A DNA stretch of 12,112 nucleotides from DATAQC01 sp046263055 (GTDB lineage: Bacteria > Actinomycetota > Acidimicrobiia > Acidimicrobiales > AC-14), in contig JBHELO010000069.1 of the NCBI GenBank assembly GCA_046263055.1, positions 1 to 12,112 on the forward strand. The letters are read 5' to 3'. This document shows, piece after piece, positions 1 through 7,449 of this stretch (positions are counted from its first letter, which is position 1; each line of letters begins with the position of its first letter). Made by a program: the position numbers and the translations under genes. The notes under the pieces are model-generated. The model made no database searches. It was not told where the DNA came from and saw only the letters and a program-made list of their open reading frames with translations.

Positions 1-333
1 GCCGTGGGCCTGAGCCTTCTCCCGCTGGTCTGGTTCGCCAACCTCGGCGTCTTCATGTATGGCCGCGGCGCGGTCCGTGACGCCCTCGACGAGGGGGCCC
101 GGGCCGGGGCCCGAGTGGACGCCGACTCGGTGGCGGTATGCCAGCAGCGCGTCGAGGCCACGCTGGGCAACGTCTTGGGTGGCTCCATGGGACGGGGGGT
201 GGCCGTCTCCTGCGAGGAGGTCAACGGCGTCGTGCGGGCCCGCGCCCGGGTCTCGTTCCAGTCGTTCCTCCCCCCGGTGCCCGACTGGCGGTTCGACGCA
301 ACCGCCACCGTCATCAAGGAGCGGGTGACGTGA
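1..333 (+). CDS. TadE-like pilus protein, 5' end cut by window
   Basis: The frame is open from base 1, so the true start lies upstream and only the last 110 codons are visible. It opens inside a hydrophobic helix (LSLLPLVWFANLGVFMYG) followed by GAVRDALDEGARAGAR. This is the TadE pattern of one N-terminal membrane helix followed by an amphipathic helix rich in Ala, Arg and Gly. Two cysteines, near residues 46 and 70 of the visible part, could form a disulphide outside the membrane. TadE-type proteins are pseudopilins or minor components of tight-adherence (Flp) pili. The stop overlaps the next gene's GTG (GTGA), which implies translational coupling. Family assignment rests on architecture and on the two similar genes that follow. 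Confidence 0.75.
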   Translation, partial: AVGLSLLPLVWFANLGVFMYGRGAVRDALDEGARAGARVDADSVAVCQQRVEATLGNVLGGSMGRGVAVSCEEVNGVVRARARVSFQSFLPPVPDWRFDATATVIKERVT

Positions 334-761
334 AAGCCCGGCCCCGTCGCGGTCGAGGTGAGGCTGGCTTCATCGCCGCCGAGTGGGCGCTGGCCGTCGG
401 CTTGCTGTTGCTTCCTGCCGGGCTGCTGGTCGTGTCGTTCCCGCGGTGGTCGGAGCGCCAGAACATGGCCAGGGTGGCCGCGGCCGAGGCCTCGCGGGCC
501 GTGGCCGTAGCGAACGACACCGACGCCGGCGTGGCCGACGCCCGCAGTCTCGTGGCCGAGATCGCCCGCAATCACGGCGTCGACCCGGCAGACGTCGCGG
601 TGTCGTTCACCGGCACCACCACCCGTGGCGGCTCGGTGCAGGCCACGGTGAGCGTGCAGCTCCCGGCCCTGTCGGTTCCTGCCATCGGCTCGTTGGGCTC
701 GGTGCGGTGGTCGACGAGCCATACCGAGGCCGTCGACCAGTACCGGGGGTTCGCGCCGTGA
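330..761 (+). CDS. TadE-like pseudopilin
   Basis: A 143-residue protein with a basic N-terminus (KARPRRGRGEAG) and then FIAAEWALAVGLLLLPAGLL, a single membrane helix. The G13/F14 junction with Glu18 at mature position +5 matches a type IV prepilin peptidase site, as known for TadE and TadF pseudopilins. The remainder is an extracytoplasmic domain with an AARAVAVANDTDAG-type helix and a beta-rich C-terminus. I chose GTG at 330 because AAGGAG lies at 316-321, 8 bases upstream, and the start overlaps the preceding stop; the longer reading from 138 runs over the previous gene. It probably acts in assembly of a Tad/Flp-type pilus. The prepilin peptidase and the TadA ATPase are not in this window. 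Confidence 0.78.
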   Translation: MKARPRRGRGEAGFIAAEWALAVGLLLLPAGLLVVSFPRWSERQNMARVAAAEASRAVAVANDTDAGVADARSLVAEIARNHGVDPADVAVSFTGTTTRGGSVQATVSVQLPALSVPAIGSLGSVRWSTSHTEAVDQYRGFAP

Positions 762-1213
762 ACGGCCGTACCGCGGCGAGCAGGCAGACCTGCGACCGTG
801 AGGCAGGATTCGTCACCGTGTGGGTCCTGGGGCTCACCATCATGATGTTGGCCATCGCCGGCGTCAGCACCGACCTCTGGCGGGCCGTGGCCACCCAGCG
901 CTCGGTGTCCTCGGTCGTCGACAGCGCCGCGGTGGCCGGCTCGTCAGGCATCGACGAGGGTGCCTACCGTTCCAGCGGCGGTAGCGCCGTGGTCCTCGAC
1001 GTCGCCAGGGCCCGGGCCCTGGCCGAAAACAGCCTCGCCTCCCAGCCGGAGGCGGCCAGCCTGGTGGACGTGGCCATCGACGTCACCCCCGCCCGCATCA
1101 GCGTCACTGCCGGCCGCCGACTCGATTTCACCCTCGTGCGCGTACTGCGGGTGGGCCAGGACCCAGCCGTGCTGCACGCCACCAGCACCGCCGATCCAAG
1201 GAGAGCATCTTGA
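758..1213 (+). CDS. TadG/TadE-like pilus-assembly protein
   Basis: A 151-residue protein with an N-terminal hydrophobic segment (residues about 18-38, FVTVWVLGLTIMMLAIAGV). It is followed by TQRSVSSVVDSAAVAGSSG, a form common in actinobacterial TadE/TadG-like proteins, where the first helix leads into an Ala-rich 'DAAALAGA' stretch. Unlike the preceding protein, the position five residues after the Gly17/Phe18 junction is Trp, not Glu. A standard prepilin peptidase site is therefore incomplete, as in TadG, which is anchored rather than processed. The start is GTG at 758 in a GTGA overlap with the previous stop. A weak G-rich Shine-Dalgarno is at 745-749. Confidence 0.72.
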   Translation: MNGRTAASRQTCDREAGFVTVWVLGLTIMMLAIAGVSTDLWRAVATQRSVSSVVDSAAVAGSSGIDEGAYRSSGGSAVVLDVARARALAENSLASQPEAASLVDVAIDVTPARISVTAGRRLDFTLVRVLRVGQDPAVLHATSTADPRRAS

Positions 1214-1926
1214 GCTGGCGACGCGACATTCCTCGCCCGAGCTCCACCCTTCCCGAGCCCGGCATACCCGCCCCGCCCACCTCACCGCCATCGCCGCCGC
1301 CGTCGCCTCCCGGCGAGGGCCCGCCCCCTCTGGCGATGTGGCGCAAAGTCGTGCTCGGCGCTCTCCTCGTGGTCCTCATCGGCGGCATAGCCACCATGCT
1401 GGCGGCGCGCCATTCCGACAGCGGCGGCAGCGAGGCCGCTGGACCCGTTGCTTCCGTGCCGGCTCCGCAGACCACCGCCGTCACCAGCCCGGCGCAGGAC
1501 GAGCAGCCGCCCCCCCTGCTCAACGCAGGTGAGGACTGGATCACGATCATGCGCAGCATCGAGGGCTACTTCGACTGGCTCATTCGTCACCCCCGCCCGG
1601 ATCTGCTCAGCAAGGTGAACCATCCAAGCGACCCGGTGTTTACCGACACGAAGAATGCGCTTGCCAAGTTTGCCGCAGGCGAGTGGCGCTACGACCCCCT
1701 ACCGCGCCCGCAGGTTGTCGAGCGGGTTGTCCTAACGAGTCGCCTCGGCGACAAGACTGCTCTGCTCTTCGTCTGGTATGGGCCGAGCGACGAGCACCGA
1801 ATTGTGGACCGGGCTGGCAATGTGGTGCACGACGAGCCAGGTCAGTCATCACATAAGAGCATCGTCACACTGGTCCAGGATGATGGCGATCCACACTGGG
1901 TTCTCGGCAAGGCGCAAGCCGCATGA
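1210..1926 (+). CDS. membrane-anchored protein with proline-rich N-terminus, function unknown
   Basis: A 238-residue protein starting at TTG. AAGGAG at 1198-1203 sits 6 bases before it, and TTGA overlaps the previous stop, so the rare start is well supported. Residues 1-42 are proline-rich and predicted cytoplasmic. MWRKVVLGALLVVLIGGIAT (43-62) begins the single membrane helix. A flexible linker follows to about residue 100, then a compact domain (105-238) with WITIMRSIEGYFDWLIRHP at its start and a beta-rich second half. That helix-then-sheet order suggests an NTF2-like fold, but this is inference. It resembles in layout the protein at 9285-9983. The second half has lower GC (about 58-60% in lines counted by hand) than its neighbours. 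It lies in the pilus operon, so a structural or scaffold role is plausible. Confidence 0.7.
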   Translation: MSWRRDIPRPSSTLPEPGIPAPPTSPPSPPPSPPGEGPPPLAMWRKVVLGALLVVLIGGIATMLAARHSDSGGSEAAGPVASVPAPQTTAVTSPAQDEQPPPLLNAGEDWITIMRSIEGYFDWLIRHPRPDLLSKVNHPSDPVFTDTKNALAKFAAGEWRYDPLPRPQVVERVVLTSRLGDKTALLFVWYGPSDEHRIVDRAGNVVHDEPGQSSHKSIVTLVQDDGDPHWVLGKAQAA

Positions 1927-2843
1927 AGCGTTTGGCATTGCTCGTCGTATTGCTGGTCGCTGCGCCTAGTCGGGTTCCCGTCGCAGCGGCACAAGAGTCC
2001 CCTCCGGTGACCGCGGTCGGCAGGTTGGGGTCCGGCAGTCTTGGCACGGGCGTCGGAGGACCCGGCGGCTCGTCCTCGGGGAATCAGGGCTCTGGGACAC
2101 CGGTCGTCCCCGTGGCTTCCAATGGCGGTGGCGGCAGCTCGAGGGCAAGCGGGACCCCTTCGCCTTATCAGGTGAGTCGGGACTACGACGTCGCCGGGAA
2201 CGACCTGGTCGGCCCGATCGGACAAGGCTGCTCTGGGCCCGACGGGCAGCGCGGCGTGCGCTACATCGATACCGTCACCGACAGCCGTACGGGTGGGACC
2301 GTGAGTCAGACGGGCGGTTGCCAGTACCCAGGATCGGCCGTCCCGGGCGCCGACGGGACCACGCCACGACCACCACCTCCGCCGCCGACGCCTGACGAGA
2401 TATGGGCCGACACGCCGCTGCCGCTGCCAGCGTTCGGCGTCAACCCGTCGATCAACGGCTTGACGGGGCTGCCCACGTGGCTGTGGGACCCCAGCGGGGG
2501 CGCGCCAGTAACGGCGACGGCGAGCATCCGCGGCTACACCTCCAACGCCACGGCAAGGCCCATCCACTACGAGTGGCGCATGTGGCAGAGCGGCGACACG
2601 CCGAACGTCAACCCCTTTCCGATAGTTGGCTCGGACCGTCCGGGAAGCGAGGCCACGCCGGCCGCCACCTACATGTACGAGACGCACGGCGACTTCACCA
2701 TCACTGCCACGGTCACCTGGGCGGGCACCTACACCTACAGCGGACCCGGTGTGGGAACGACGACGAACAGCCTGGGCACCACGACGAGGACCGCCACCCG
2801 CGCCTACCACGTCGATTCGGTCAGGGCCGCCCGTGTCGGCTAA
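1923..2843 (+). CDS. secreted protein with PKD-like C-terminal domain
   Basis: A 306-residue protein with a clear signal peptide (MKRLALLVVLLVAAPSRVPV, cleavage likely after AAA at residue 23). A Gly/Ser-rich linker spans about 35-80. Two cysteines, at about 103 and 133, could be disulphide-linked. A run of seven prolines lies at about 150-156. The motif NPSINGLTGLPTWLW (about 174-188) follows, as seen in secreted actinobacterial proteins encoded near Tad-type loci. The C-terminal part (about 195-290) has HYEWRMW and THGDFTITATVTW, the alternating pattern of a PKD/Ig-like beta sandwich. The start is ATG in an ATGA overlap with the preceding gene. It is probably exported by Sec and works at the cell surface with the pilus proteins; the exact role is unknown. 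Confidence 0.72.
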   Translation: MKRLALLVVLLVAAPSRVPVAAAQESPPVTAVGRLGSGSLGTGVGGPGGSSSGNQGSGTPVVPVASNGGGGSSRASGTPSPYQVSRDYDVAGNDLVGPIGQGCSGPDGQRGVRYIDTVTDSRTGGTVSQTGGCQYPGSAVPGADGTTPRPPPPPPTPDEIWADTPLPLPAFGVNPSINGLTGLPTWLWDPSGGAPVTATASIRGYTSNATARPIHYEWRMWQSGDTPNVNPFPIVGSDRPGSEATPAATYMYETHGDFTITATVTWAGTYTYSGPGVGTTTNSLGTTTRTATRAYHVDSVRAARVG

Positions 2844-2879
2844 CGCCGTCGCCGGCCACCAGCCGCGGGGGGACGCGTC

Positions 2880-5800
2880 GTGAGCGGCCGATCACCGGCG
2901 CCCGCGTCCCCCCCGGCCCTAGGCCAGCGGGCCGCCCGGCCCCAGCGCCCTCAGCGGGTTCGCCGCCAGCACCCGGGCCTGCAGCTGGGGCTGCTGATCC
3001 TCACCGAGGCCCTGGCCGTCGTGGCCCTGACCCGTCTGGGCGAGGTGGAGCGCTGGCGCGTGGACTGGGGCCACCTGTGGCCGTGGCTGGAGGCCGCCCC
3101 CCTCGGCGATGCCGTGGCTGGCTTGCTGCGTTGGGCCATGCTCGTGCTGGCGTGGTGGCTGCTGGCGTCGTCGCTCCTCTACTGCCTGGCTCGGCTCACC
3201 AAGGTTCCGTCCCTCATCCGGGGGGCGGGGTGGTTGACGGTGCCGTTTGTCCGCTTCGCCGTCGACCGGGCCCTGGTGGTGACCCTGGCTGCCTCCACCG
3301 TGGTCGGGGCCCGGGCCGGCGCCGCGTTCGCGTCCACGTCCCCGGCTGTGTCAGCCAGAGCCCCCGTCGCCGCCGCCCCGGCACCAGGCTGGGCCGACGT
3401 CGCTGCTCCGCCGGCCCCGGTGAGCGACACCCCAGCCCCCTTGCCTCCGATCCAGGCGATCTCGGCCACAACCGCTTCGCCAGCACCGCCCCGGGTCCCT
3501 CAGGCGCGCTCGTCCGCCCTGGAGCTGGCTCCTGCCACCCAACGGGAGGTCCAGGGGGGCGACAACCTGTGGTCCATCGCCGCCGCCCACCTGGCCGAAA
3601 CCAGCGGCCGGGAGCCATCGGCATTGCGGGCAGGCCAGGTCGCTCCGTACTGGTGGTCGGTGTGCGAGCTCAACCGTCCCACCCTGCGATCGGGGCATCC
3701 CAACCTCATCTACGCCGGCGAGGTGATCCGCCTACCGGCCGTGCTGCCCGACGGGGATGGTTTCGCCCCCGGCTCGTCCACGCAGTCAGGTCGAGCCGCC
3801 GCCGCCGTGCCCGCCGCCCCGGCGGCTGCGCCACCCGAGCCCGCTGCCGGCCCCGCCACGGCCATGCCTGCCCCGCCATCAAGCGTTACCCGCGCCCCCG
3901 GCTCCACCTCGACGGTGGCGCCGACCACGTCGAGCTCCTCGTCGACGTCGACCACCGCTGCTTCGGCGCCGGCCGGTTCGCCAGCCGCCCCAGTCCGCCG
4001 GAGTCCACCCGCTTCACGCGGTCCCTCCCAGCCCCGCTCCTCGACCCGCGGCACTGACCCCATCGTCTCGGTCAACCCGTGGGCGCTGCGGGCGGCCACG
4101 GCCACCGCTTTGGGCTTGCCCGTCTTCGCCCTCGCTGGCTGGCTCGCCCGGTTGCGCCGCGGCCGGGTCATCCAGGCCTCCCGGGCCCGCCCCGGGCGCG
4201 AGGTTGTGCGCCCCGAGCCCGACGTCGAGCCCCTGGAGCGCGCCGCCCGCGCCATCGCCGCCGACCAGACCGAGGAATGGATCGACGCCGCCCTGCGGGC
4301 GCTGACCGCCGCCCTGGGCGAGGCGGACCTCGGCGGCGTTCCGAAGCTCCGGTGCGTGCGGGCCGGGGACATGGGCCTGGAGGTGCTGCTGGCTCAGCCG
4401 TTCCCGGCCGCCCCGCCAGGATGGGAGGCGGTCGACGGCGGCTACGTCTGGCGCCTCGACCCTGAAGTGGGCCTGGACGAGCTGGCCCGGCGCGGTAGTG
4501 GCTACGCCGTGCTCACGCCCGCGGTGGTGAGCCTGGGCGCCTCACCCGAGGGCCCGATCCTGGCCGACCTCGAGGGATTCGGGGCGTTGTCGGTGGAGGG
4601 CGACGCTGACCGGGTCCGGGCCTTCCTGGCCGGCGCCGCCCTTGAGCTCACCACGGCATCGTGGTCCCAGGGCGTGCAGCTCCGTGTCTACGGCCTCGAC
4701 GGCTTCGCCGGTCTCGACGGTGTGGCCGTCTCCGACGGCGCGCAACTGGTGGCGGAGGCCGCGAGCATGGCCCGTCTGCTGACCCCGGGGGCCGCCGCCG
4801 CCGGCTCCATGCTGGGCGCCCGGGCCGCCGCCGGGGCCGATGGCGAGCCGTGGTACCCGATGGTGGTGCTGGTGGGTCCCGACGCCCACGCCGGGGTCGT
4901 CGACGAGCTGGTGGCGGTGGCCAACGGCACCAGCGGCGTGGCCGTGGCCGGCGTGCTCGCGCCGGTCGAGGTCGAGTGGCAGCTGGTCGTGGGACCCGAC
5001 GGCGCCGCCGTCCTCAAGCCCCTCGATCTCGGGATGCGCGTGGCTGGTGTCGTCACTCCGGCGGCCGGCGCCGCCGACGCCGTCGCCGTGCCGCTGTTCG
5101 AGCCCATCTCGGCGGACGAGGCAATGTCCATGACGGCCGCCACCAACGAGGTCGGTGGTGGAGCTGGCCAGGTTGGGAAGTCGGCCCCGTCGGAGGCCGC
5201 GGTAGGCGAGGGTGCTCTGGCCGAGCCCGTTGCAGCGGAGCCGGCCGCCGGGTTGGTCCTCGACCAGGGCGGCTTGGACGAGGCAGCCATCGGACTGGCT
5301 GTCGGGGCGATGGTGGCGGTGGGCGAGGAGGACGACATCGCCGCTCCCATCCCCCTCGTCTCCCCTCCCCGGTCCCGCCGGGAGCGGCTTCGCCGGGAGC
5401 AGGACTACGAGGTCTGGGTGTCGATCCTGGGCCGCTCCCCTCGCATCACCGGCACCGCCAACCAGTTCACCGGCCGGCGCCGGCTGACCGAGGTCCTCGT
5501 CTACCTGGCCGTCCACGGCGCCGAGCGCCCGGTGCACGGCGAGGACCTGCGTACCCACTGCTGGTCGCCCAAGCTCAAGAAGCAGGCCCAGGACCCCACC
5601 GAACGCCCCACGCTGTGCGAGGTCAGCCAGGAGTCGTTCCACCAGGCCATGTCCCGCCTGCGGGCCACCCTGGGCGAGGGCGCCACGGGCTGGCACCTGC
5701 CCCCCGCCGTCGACGGCGCCTACGCCATCGGCCCCGGTGTGGGCTGTGACTGGACGCTGTTCCGGGCCCTGGCCGCCGCCGGCGCCCAGGCCACCGCCCG

Positions 5801-6230
5801 CCAGGACATGGCCCGGGCCGTTGCCCTGTATCGGGAAGCTCTCGAGCTCGTCGAGGGCGAGCCCTTCGCCGATGTCCCCCGAGGCTCCTTCGCCTGGGCC
5901 GAGAGCGGGCCGTTGGTCACCGACATCCGCCTGGCCGTGGCCCGGGTGGCCCACGAGCTGGCCACCCTCACCCGAGAGTCCGACCCCAACACGGCCCTGT
6001 GGGCCACCCAGCAGGGACTCCTGCTCCTGCCCACCCAGCTGTGCCTGTTCGACGCGGCCATGGCCGCCTCCGCCGAGCTGGGCGACGTGGCCGGCCTCGA
6101 GCAGGCCCTGGCCGCGAAGTGCTGGGCCCATGCCCAGATCGACCCCGACGGCGGCGTACCGCCCGAGACCAACGAGCTCTACCGCCACCTTCTGGCCCGG
6201 GCCAGGGAGACCACGTCGGTCCGGGCCTGA
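2880..6230 (+). CDS. transmembrane LysM-SARP/BTAD fusion protein, putative regulator
   Basis: A 1116-residue protein. Hydrophobic segments at about 33-50, 78-103 and 120-145 precede an Ala/Pro linker and a LysM domain (about 222-287, with GGDNLWSIAAAHLAE and LIYAGEVIRLP). A Pro/Ser/Thr stretch (300-390) leads to a fourth membrane helix (401-421) and a long cytoplasmic region. That region has an unrecognised middle domain (about 455-740), then a winged-helix SARP-type DNA-binding domain (845-955: GRRRLTEVLVYLAVHG...MSRLRATLGEG) and a TPR-like BTAD domain (957-1110). Three helices before LysM and one after it place LysM outside and the SARP module inside if the N-terminus is cytoplasmic. It could link cell-wall or pilus state to transcription. 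The GTG at 2880 is the only start codon in frame after the preceding gene's TAA; its Shine-Dalgarno is only a G-run at 2867-2872. Confidence 0.85.
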   Translation: MSGRSPAPASPPALGQRAARPQRPQRVRRQHPGLQLGLLILTEALAVVALTRLGEVERWRVDWGHLWPWLEAAPLGDAVAGLLRWAMLVLAWWLLASSLLYCLARLTKVPSLIRGAGWLTVPFVRFAVDRALVVTLAASTVVGARAGAAFASTSPAVSARAPVAAAPAPGWADVAAPPAPVSDTPAPLPPIQAISATTASPAPPRVPQARSSALELAPATQREVQGGDNLWSIAAAHLAETSGREPSALRAGQVAPYWWSVCELNRPTLRSGHPNLIYAGEVIRLPAVLPDGDGFAPGSSTQSGRAAAAVPAAPAAAPPEPAAGPATAMPAPPSSVTRAPGSTSTVAPTTSSSSSTSTTAASAPAGSPAAPVRRSPPASRGPSQPRSSTRGTDPIVSVNPWALRAATATALGLPVFALAGWLARLRRGRVIQASRARPGREVVRPEPDVEPLERAARAIAADQTEEWIDAALRALTAALGEADLGGVPKLRCVRAGDMGLEVLLAQPFPAAPPGWEAVDGGYVWRLDPEVGLDELARRGSGYAVLTPAVVSLGASPEGPILADLEGFGALSVEGDADRVRAFLAGAALELTTASWSQGVQLRVYGLDGFAGLDGVAVSDGAQLVAEAASMARLLTPGAAAAGSMLGARAAAGADGEPWYPMVVLVGPDAHAGVVDELVAVANGTSGVAVAGVLAPVEVEWQLVVGPDGAAVLKPLDLGMRVAGVVTPAAGAADAVAVPLFEPISADEAMSMTAATNEVGGGAGQVGKSAPSEAAVGEGALAEPVAAEPAAGLVLDQGGLDEAAIGLAVGAMVAVGEEDDIAAPIPLVSPPRSRRERLRREQDYEVWVSILGRSPRITGTANQFTGRRRLTEVLVYLAVHGAERPVHGEDLRTHCWSPKLKKQAQDPTERPTLCEVSQESFHQAMSRLRATLGEGATGWHLPPAVDGAYAIGPGVGCDWTLFRALAAAGAQATARQDMARAVALYREALELVEGEPFADVPRGSFAWAESGPLVTDIRLAVARVAHELATLTRESDPNTALWATQQGLLLLPTQLCLFDAAMAASAELGDVAGLEQALAAKCWAHAQIDPDGGVPPETNELYRHLLARARETTSVRA

Positions 6231-6233
6231 GTT

Positions 6234-6302
6234 CGAGGAGCCCGGGGGTCCCCGGACCCCCCGCCAGCCCCCAGCCACTCCGGGACAACCTCGGGCTCCT
6301 CG
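6234..6302 (+). terminator. two-tier hairpin after the pilus operon
   Basis: A perfect 11-bp inverted repeat, CGAGGAGCCCG at 6234-6244 and CGGGCTCCTCG at 6292-6302, begins four bases after the stop codon. It encloses a tight hairpin, GGGGGTCC at 6244-6251 against GGACCCCC at 6254-6261; the two stems share base 6244. No U-tract follows. It would therefore be a U-less or Rho-assisted terminator or an mRNA 3'-end stabiliser, which is common in high-GC actinobacteria. Its position between the long operon and the separately promoted Uma2 gene fits termination. Confidence 0.55.
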
Positions 6303-6335
6303 CCAACTCGACCATGGCGTCGCTGGCGTTACGCG

Positions 6336-6341
6336 TATCCT
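6336..6341 (+). promoter_or_regulatory. candidate -10 element for a leaderless Uma2 transcript
   Basis: TATCCT fits the TANNNT -10 consensus and ends 5 bases before ATG at 6347. Transcription would therefore begin at or within a base of the start codon. Leaderless mRNAs of this form are frequent in actinobacteria. No Shine-Dalgarno precedes 6347, and I see no convincing -35. Confidence 0.4.
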
Positions 6342-6346
6342 GGCTC

Positions 6347-6907
6347 ATGGCCCAAATGGCGCCTGCCGGCTACACCGTCGAGGATCTGGACTGGCTCCGC
6401 AGCGAGTTGGGTGTCCGCCGCGTCGAGCTCGATCCGTGGGGGAGCCTGATCGTGACACCGGCCAACGACGCCCACGAGATGGCCGTCGCCCTGCTCGTCG
6501 ACCAAGCCGTACGCCAGCTAGGACTCCCGGAGGGCCACGTCTTCACCGGCATCGCGTGGAAGGTCACCGGGGCCAGCGGCTATCTCAACGTCCCCGACCT
6601 GATCGTGCTCGACGTCGGATGGCGCCGGGTCGATGAGCTGGCCTTCGACCCGCCGCCCCTGCTGGTCGTCGAGGTCGCCTCTCCCTCGACACGGCGCGCC
6701 GATCGGGGCCACAAGCTCGCCGACTACCGCCTCGGCGGCGCCGGCCGCTACGTGCTCGTGGACCTGCCCGCAGTCGAGCGCGGCGATGTCGTGTTCGAGG
6801 TTCATGACTTCGTCTCGCCCCCGGTGACAGCTGCCAACGTCGTCGAGGTGGTCGTGGGCGACCACCGGGTCCGCTTCGACCTCGGCGGTCTCTCGGTTCC
6901 TCGTTAG
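6347..6907 (+). CDS. Uma2-family (DUF820) PD-(D/E)XK putative endonuclease
   Basis: A 186-residue protein with the Uma2 signature in order: YTVEDLDWLRSE near the N-terminus, RRVELDPWGSLIVTP (24-38), His43, PDLIVLD with Asp84, PPLLVVEVASPST with Glu109, then GHKLADYR with Lys123 and YVLVDL. The family has a PD-(D/E)XK nuclease fold; Asp84 and Glu109 are the expected metal ligands, and Lys123 is the likely migrated lysine. Cellular substrates of the family are poorly known. ATGs at 6314, 6347 and 6356 share the frame. I prefer 6347 because of the -10-like TATCCT just upstream and because families usually start close to the TVEDL motif. The stop overlaps the converging WhiB gene's stop by four bases (TTAG). 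It looks like an independent unit rather than part of either large operon. Confidence 0.85.
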   Translation: MAQMAPAGYTVEDLDWLRSELGVRRVELDPWGSLIVTPANDAHEMAVALLVDQAVRQLGLPEGHVFTGIAWKVTGASGYLNVPDLIVLDVGWRRVDELAFDPPPLLVVEVASPSTRRADRGHKLADYRLGGAGRYVLVDLPAVERGDVVFEVHDFVSPPVTAANVVEVVVGDHRVRFDLGGLSVPR

Positions 6908-7449
6908 CTGGCGATCTCCGCCCCGCTGCGGTAGCGGGCGAACAGGGCGCTACCGGTTCCGTCGGGACGGGCCTCGAACTCCCAGCCCCCCTCCGGCGCC
7001 GCCACCCAGCCGCCCCGCAGGCGGGCTGCCATGGCCGTCGCGGTGTTGGCGTCGGGATAGCGCACCACCTGGGCCCAGCGGCCGGGGCTGGCGGTGAGAG
7101 CGTCCAACTCCCGGTACAGGGCGCCGTTGCCCGGACGAGCGGGCCGCCGTCGAGTCTGTCGGGGCTTTGGCGGAGGCGCGGCCGGTGCCGGGGTCGCCCC
7201 GCCCCGTCCGGCCCGCAGTCGGCGCCGCTCCTCCTCGCCCAGCCCGCCCCACACACCCTTGAGCTCGGGCAGGGGGACGGCGTAGTCCCGGCACGCCTCA
7301 AGCACCGGGCAGGCCCGGCACACGCCCTTCGCCGCTTCCAGGGATACGCCCCGGCCCGGGAAGAACACCTCGGTGGGCACGATCGTGCACGCTCCTCGGG
7401 CCCGCCACGGCCCCGGCGCCGCCACGTCCTCGAGGGCCAGCCTGCTCAT
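6904..7449 (-). CDS. WhiB-family Fe-S transcriptional regulator with C-terminal extension
   Basis: A 181-residue protein with the four WhiB cysteines, Cys21, Cys44, Cys47 and Cys53 (C-X22-C-X2-C-X5-C), which bind a 4Fe-4S cluster. The GVWGGL turn (65-70) and a basic GEEERRRLRAGR segment follow. WhiB proteins bind the sigma factor's region 4 and direct RNA polymerase to target promoters. After a basic Pro/Ala linker (about 82-105) comes a second module, about 108-175, with GRWAQVVRYPDANTATAMAA and EFEARPDGTGSALFARYR. This is not part of classical WhiB; I have seen similar stretches in small actinobacterial and phage proteins, but the function is unknown. ATG at 7449 overlaps the upstream HTH gene's stop (ATGA), so the two are translationally coupled. 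The longer reading from 7950 overlaps that gene and is rejected. Confidence 0.9.
   Translation of the reverse strand: MSRLALEDVAAPGPWRARGACTIVPTEVFFPGRGVSLEAAKGVCRACPVLEACRDYAVPLPELKGVWGGLGEEERRRLRAGRGGATPAPAAPPPKPRQTRRRPARPGNGALYRELDALTASPGRWAQVVRYPDANTATAMAARLRGGWVAAPEGGWEFEARPDGTGSALFARYRSGAEIAS

Noticed and set aside
2402..4057. A 551-codon plus-strand frame
   Set aside because: It runs through the end of the PKD-like gene and the start of the LysM gene in another frame. The product is Arg/Pro/His-rich without hydrophobic structure.
4542..6278. A 578-codon open frame on the minus strand
   Set aside because: It is antisense to the LysM-SARP gene. Its translation is Gly/His/Gln/Arg-rich with no domain pattern, as expected from the complement of a GC-biased gene.
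5999..6346. An upstream extension of the Uma2 gene
   Set aside because: It would overlap the SARP coding region and the hairpin, and the added residues are low-complexity Arg/Pro/Gly.
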